The notes beneath the pieces were generated by a model, which was not told where the DNA came from, ran no database searches, and worked only from the letters and a program-made list of their open reading frames with translations. A stretch of 64,000 bases of DNA, taken from Lepidurus packardi. Lineage: Eukaryota; Arthropoda; Branchiopoda; Notostraca; Triopsidae. Position 1 is the stretch's first letter. Each line of letters opens with the position of its first letter. Made by a program: the position numbers and the translations under genes. Shown in pieces: positions 59,201 through 64,000 of the stretch. The stretch covers positions 1,658,375-1,722,374 of the forward strand of contig JAKZAN010000002.1 of assembly GCA_023053545.1 (NCBI GenBank). The letters run 5' to 3'.

Positions 59201-62200
59201 GTTATGTAATATGGTCGGCGAAAATTTATTGCGCGGAAATTGTGCGTCTTCATTATATACATGTCTGGACCCCAAATGATGTCTCTGTTTTTTTTTTTTC
59301 AAGAGTGAACTACCTGAAGTTCTGAAGCCCCTGAGACCCATGTTAAACCAAACTGCGTTACCTTAGTTAACATCTAGTGGTTTGGAATCTTGTTTGGTCT
59401 TCCAGTATTATTCAAAGGTCGTAAATCTATGTTTAGTTTGTCAAGTTTTAAATTCGTGTAAATGCTAAAGAACGAAGCCTACAGTCAAGAAAGTTTAAAG
59501 ACAATATGTTCAATGTCTTACCTAGTTTTCGCACGCATGCGCCAGTAATCCTATTAGGAAGTTAAGTTTTGCAGCCCTGTTTTGGTCGGTGAACCGGAAA
59601 TGTAAGCTTGTAGATCACTTGTAAGCTTGTATCAGTGGAACCTTGTGAAAACCTCGAGCTGTGAAGGGGTTCTTTAAAACACGTACCCCAACACTATGTC
59701 AGAAGTTCTCCGTTAAGCAAAAAAACACCCAGCAAGAACAGACGCGCAATCACTGAAGGGAGCTGTATGTATGTATGATCGTCAGGTAAGACGCTCAAGT
59801 AAGGACTGACTGGATACTCCCTGGCTGGGTTAGCGCGTCGAAGACCCTGACTTCGCAACGCTATACATCTAGGAAGAAGCTCCACATCCCCGAGTACCTT
59901 TATGCCAGCCAACCTTGACCGTGAAGGGAAGCCACGCCGCCATCTTGTTTTCTCTCCCGAGCTCGGCGCTGCGCCAAGCGGCCGAAAGGAAGCTTCCGGG
60001 GGCGAAGGGAAGACGGGCCTTTTACCTTACCTACTACGATACCTTATACCCTGTATTTTTCCGCAGCTGCTGCTGCATAGGCGAACACCATTCAAGCCCA
60101 GGCAAAGACTTTGGGTTCCCGACCAAAGAAAAGAAAAAAAATTAAGCCCGGGCTCATACGCGCCAGCACACACCACACATAACGGGCTCTCCGCTCTTAT
60201 ATCGTCCCATCCTTATTGCCCACCCATCGACATAAAGGGGAGGTTTTGTGGTCTGCGTGACGGTGTTATTCGACGACTGTCCAATTATATAAAAATCATA
60301 AAGTGATAATTGGGTCGACGACAGGAATGTCGAGAGTTTGGGGGAGATGGTTCGAGGGATTCGAATGGAATGTCTGAAGAGGGGAAACGCAACGGAGATA
60401 TTCATTATTGTGATGGAGGAGCATAGGCACGGATCAAACTCAAAAGGCAAGACGAAGAGGAAGGAGTTTTTGGAGGGCATTGACACCTTTCGACGCTGCG
60501 TCCGAACCGGGGAGGTTCGCTCGACCAGTACTCGCACAACAGGTCCTGGGTATATAGCAAGTCTGTCTCATCATTTTTCCGTGTCTGGCATATAGAGTTA
60601 TTGTCAGCGATGGACTCTCTCGGGAGATAGGAATGCGATACCGAGTGAAGGTGCGGTTTTGGTCTGTTTGTTTCGGAAGAGACTGAATGTGCGGTCATTG
60701 GGATTTGCGTTGAAAACCCTAGTCGTTATAGAGCCAACGTGTTGAGATTTTTTGGTCATTGGGAAAAGCCCACACGATTCGCTGAAACCATAATAAAGCT
60801 CCCCTTGATTGATAAAAGGGGGGATATTACATACTATCCATATCTTGTAATGGAAAACCCCATCGTGATTGGCATAAGCGTTTTATGTCATGTCATTGTC
60901 GCTGTCGTCCTAAAATTATGGTAAAATCCAATGCCTGAGAGTTGGAGTGTATGTTGGTTCCATTCTAGGAACTCGAACTTTCGTTAACTGACAATGCATA
61001 ACTGTTTGAGACCCAGGGAACCCTTTCTTTTGTCATGCAATAAAAGATTTTTTTAACTCTTTTTTTTTGAGAAGGAGGGGGGGAAGTGGCTGGGAAGATT
61101 TTTGGCGTTCTTTTCTTCTGAGAGATGCGAGTGACGGTGTGCGAATTTTCTGGCCGGTCGTAAAAAAAGAAACTGGACCTTGGAAATTGGAAGATGGTGT
61201 AAGAGATTTGGACTCAGCCTGGCGTGCTTGCTTTTTCGTTGTGGTCATAAGGGATCGACACGGGACTCGGTCACCCGTGACGGTAAATTGTTTCACTTGA
61301 CTAACCGTTCGCACAATTTTCAGGCCAGAATACGCCAAAAGTTTCTAGGACAGGACATGCATCACAGTCCTTCCCGATTGTTATGGGGAAAAGGTCTCGT
61401 CAAAAGGTCTTGGCCAAGCTCGGAAATGCCCCAAATGTAAGAAGGCGGTGGGCCGTCTTTCTTGGTTTCCTTTTGGGATAACACCAAGCTTGCTTCCTGT
61501 GTCGATTACCGTATGTCGTTTTTTTTTTTGGACAGAGATGCATTCTTTAGGCCATGCGAAGTAACGGTATGTCACACTGACATGGTTGTATAGGGACTCA
61601 TTATGTATTCAACTATAGGACCTTCGCTCCAGTAACCATCCAGGGTAACGTTGGCCGTTTTTAAAATGGAAGAAGACGGGTATGTTACAGTAAGGCACTA
61701 TTTTATGACAGAAACTCCACATGTAACGTCAAAGTGTCAAACTGAAAGGTTTATGTGCTTTCATTATTGACGGAAGTTTTAGTAAGGACATGTAGCATAA
61801 GCGACCTGGAGAAGTTGGTTGAAAATCGGCTTGTGTTTGATTAGAATGCTTTCGTCTTCTTGTAACCAAAAAATGGGGAAATGCAGAAACCAAGTGGGCT
61901 AGCCGTACTCCTGTTTGCGTTGCGTTGCGAAAGGACCCAACCGTGAACATGGGAGCGCTCAGAGAACGTTTGTCTTCCCGTCCGGGACTTTTATGCTTGG
62001 GAGGTGCAGTGGCGTTCGTGGGTTATACAAATCGGATTTGAGCCACGTTTACCGGGTCCCCACATTCAAAAACACCGCGCTTCTTGCGTTCTCCTCATTC
62101 ATTGGCTAATGATGACTTACGTGTTTTTGAAGCCAAGAAACATCCCTTTTGCTATTTTCTGTTCAGAAAGATGCCAAGAAGTGAAAATTACGTGATTTCA

Positions 62201-63866
62201 GTAAATAACCCGAGGCAATTTAGGAATAAGAACCTTTGTATTAACTTATTAAATACGTTAAATTTAGTCGACGTTTTATTGATTTTAAATACAACTTCGT
62301 AGTTTAGCTAAGAACAAGAATAGTCGCTTCGTTAAAACAGGTTGACGTGTAAATAAAATTGCAACCGGGAAGTGTTCCAGTATAGACCCACTTTTTGCCC
62401 AAAAGTATCGGTAAAAACCGGTTTTTTACCTTAATCTCGAGATTGGAATCAGGCGATGAAGGCCTATAGACATTGATAGCCCTGATGGAGTAAACCGCTT
62501 TAAGCCTTTACCAAAAGTACCAAAAGGCAGCACGGTTCCGTGTCATTTACTCCGTTATGCTTTGATGCAGCATAAAACCGCTCCTATAGGCTCTTGAGGA
62601 GGAATCTTGTTTGTTGTTCTTACTCACTCTTTCGTAGAAGAGACAAACCTTTGCTGTTGGACTTCCGCGAACCTTTAAAAGCCAGTTTTACTTGAGAATT
62701 TTACTTACAGCATGTCTCCCCGAGGCCCATATAAATACCATTTTGAAAAATTATTTACGAAACAGGCCTGAACAACTCCCCAGCTCCCGGGGAGGAACAT
62801 TTCTGCATACCTAATGCGTTAGCTGTTCGCACAGAGCCTTGCATTATGCTACCCAAAGTTTACAATATTACCTGGGAAATTTGGTATTAATTCTTCCAAA
62901 GTATAGTATTATGCTGGCAGTTTAGGCGGAAACGACATTGTAGATTGACAAGTGGGGAATCTGATAAGGGTGGCTTGACTTGAATCGGATTTTAATCTGC
63001 GAAACACGTAATCAAAAGCTCCCACGCTTGAATCTTTTACCATGTGTCACTTATTTCCACTTTATATTGTGGTTTCTCAAGTACCTACGTTATTTACTCA
63101 CTGCTTGCTTTAACATATCAAATCACAGGTTTACTGTATTGCCTAATTGGGTCTTGTTAACAAATCCAAAGAAGAATACTCTTGTCATTTCATTGTTATT
63201 CTGCCAAAAAATAAAAAGCGAACGAAAACTGACATGGGAAATACAGACAGCATAGCGGGTTTCGAGACCTCTCAGAGTGTATATAGTCACACCAGTTTGG
63301 GGGTGACTAAGGAACATGCGACACTCCCGCGAATTTCTGTTCGCTTGACATGACCCTTGTCGGCTTTTCATGCTTGCCTGCGTGCGTTCTGGAATATTAA
63401 GAGGAAGACTATGCTTATCTCTGTACACATTTGCATCGTCACTCAAGACCTTAACATGTCTTTTTCCCTGGCGTGTTAGGGACGCAGTTTTTTTTTTACC
63501 TTTACGCCAAACTGCACACAGAAAAATACAAACCTGTTCCCGGGGTTAAAATGGCCGGAAAACCGTGATCAGCTCCACTAAGGTCAGCCTGTATTTGAGT
63601 ATATTACAGCCTCTGTCCTAACCAAAAAAAATACCTTAAAAAACTGCATTCCTGTTGTTTTTGGGGTAAATATAAAAAATAGTAGGTTTTTTTATAGCAG
63701 GTTTTAGTTTACCCAGGCCTTGGGAGTACGGTTAGGAATCTGGAGGATTGGTTGGTTCGGGAGGTATAAAGCAAGTTTTGTGTATGAAATCTTTGGAAGG
63801 AGACGCCAGACGGCCGGCGATGGCCCTAAGCTTATAGCTAATTGACTCTGGCTGAATAGTTTTTAC
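56218..63866. other. Long region without a supported gene
   Basis: 7.6 kb upstream of the ZP gene. Several open frames of 60-135 codons occur (59902-60306 on plus, 60405-60698 and 58943-59341 on minus), none with a recognisable domain. A CpG-rich patch near 59930-60010 has GCCGCCATCTTG (YY1-like on the other strand) and could be a promoter. The minus frame ending at 60405 has coding-like codons and an acceptor at about 60720, so it could be a terminal exon of the gene entering from the right, but phase and similarity do not support it. Confidence 0.5.
62410..62430. repeat. Short near-perfect palindrome
   Basis: GGTAAAAACCGGTTTTTTACC is symmetric about ACCGGT except for one extra T in the right arm. 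Function unknown. Confidence 0.8.
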
Positions 63867-64000
63867 CTTTGGCCCCTTGCACACGCACCTGTGCGGTGTT
63901 TTGTTGAATTCGTGCGTATGTGCCTTGAAGGGGCATTGGTCAGGATGATGCTTGCAATCGGTTGGAATCATAGGTAAGGAAGGTGAGCAAGTGCCCGCAG
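63867..64000 (-). CDS. Cys/His-rich exon of a gene extending beyond the right edge
   Basis: On the minus strand an open frame enters from the edge and ends at a donor (AAG|GTAAAAAC, 63867). It reads AGTCSPSLPMIPTDCKHH, then PDQCPFKAHTHEFNKTPH and RCVCKGPK. Five Cys in 44 residues and no hydrophobic stretch suggest a secreted, disulfide-bonded domain. ATG 63971 is internal, so it need not be the start. I do not recognise the family. Downstream exons are not identified within the window. Confidence 0.4.

Noticed and set aside
60154-60698. Overlapping minus-strand open frames of 97 and 127 codons
   Set aside because: Two different frames overlap with no domain, and phase does not fit the only candidate upstream exon at the right edge.

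Overview
The window is arthropod nuclear DNA. Genes have many short GT-AG introns (mostly 45-100 nt), and the proteins read as arthropod orthologues: a Relish-type NF-kappaB, misshapen, mago nashi, a cuticle-type ZP protein and arthropod C-type lectins. Nothing fixes the class (insect or crustacean), so I leave it at arthropod. All exon joins were made by hand from splice sites, reading phase and family similarity.

Layout. 1-1236 (-): 5' part of a Relish gene that runs off the left edge. Its 1.2 kb divergent upstream region carries kappaB-type sites and faces a peroxisomal sarcosine oxidase-like gene (2426-4012, +). Two tandem secreted C-type lectins follow (6064-7284 and 10262-11947, +), each with a TATA/initiator promoter; the second has a histidine-rich N-terminus. 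Next come eIF4A (13495-16182, -) and mago nashi (16528-17223, -), then a damaged or incomplete carbohydrate sulfotransferase (18117-19139, +). 19.2-24 kb is a repeat and transposon graveyard: a 191-bp tandem repeat, a gypsy-type integrase fossil and one orphan phase 1-1 exon. tRNA-Asn (24091) follows. TCTP (-) and a homocysteine S-methyltransferase (+) share a 192-bp bidirectional promoter.

27.4-38.6 kb (-) is a complete 21-exon misshapen/MAP4K4-type kinase gene with a 3.4 kb intron. A decayed Tigger/pogo-like DNA transposon (40052-41504) separates it from the most unusual gene, at 41634-51357 (-). That gene encodes a poly(ADP-ribose) glycohydrolase-fold protein whose signature and ADP-ribose-binding residues are replaced. 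Its catalytic domain is split by about 840 residues of mostly disordered sequence with candidate PKA-anchoring amphipathic helices. It reads as a PARG pseudoenzyme turned into a scaffold. Then come a membrane-anchored ZP-domain protein (53012-56217, -), about 7.6 kb with no convincing gene, and one Cys-rich exon running off the right edge.

The genes do not form a pathway. Themes are immunity (Relish, lectins), RNA and translation (eIF4A, mago, TCTP, tRNA), one-carbon and glycine metabolism (sarcosine oxidase, homocysteine methyltransferase) and signalling or morphogenesis (misshapen, ZP protein, PARG-like scaffold).
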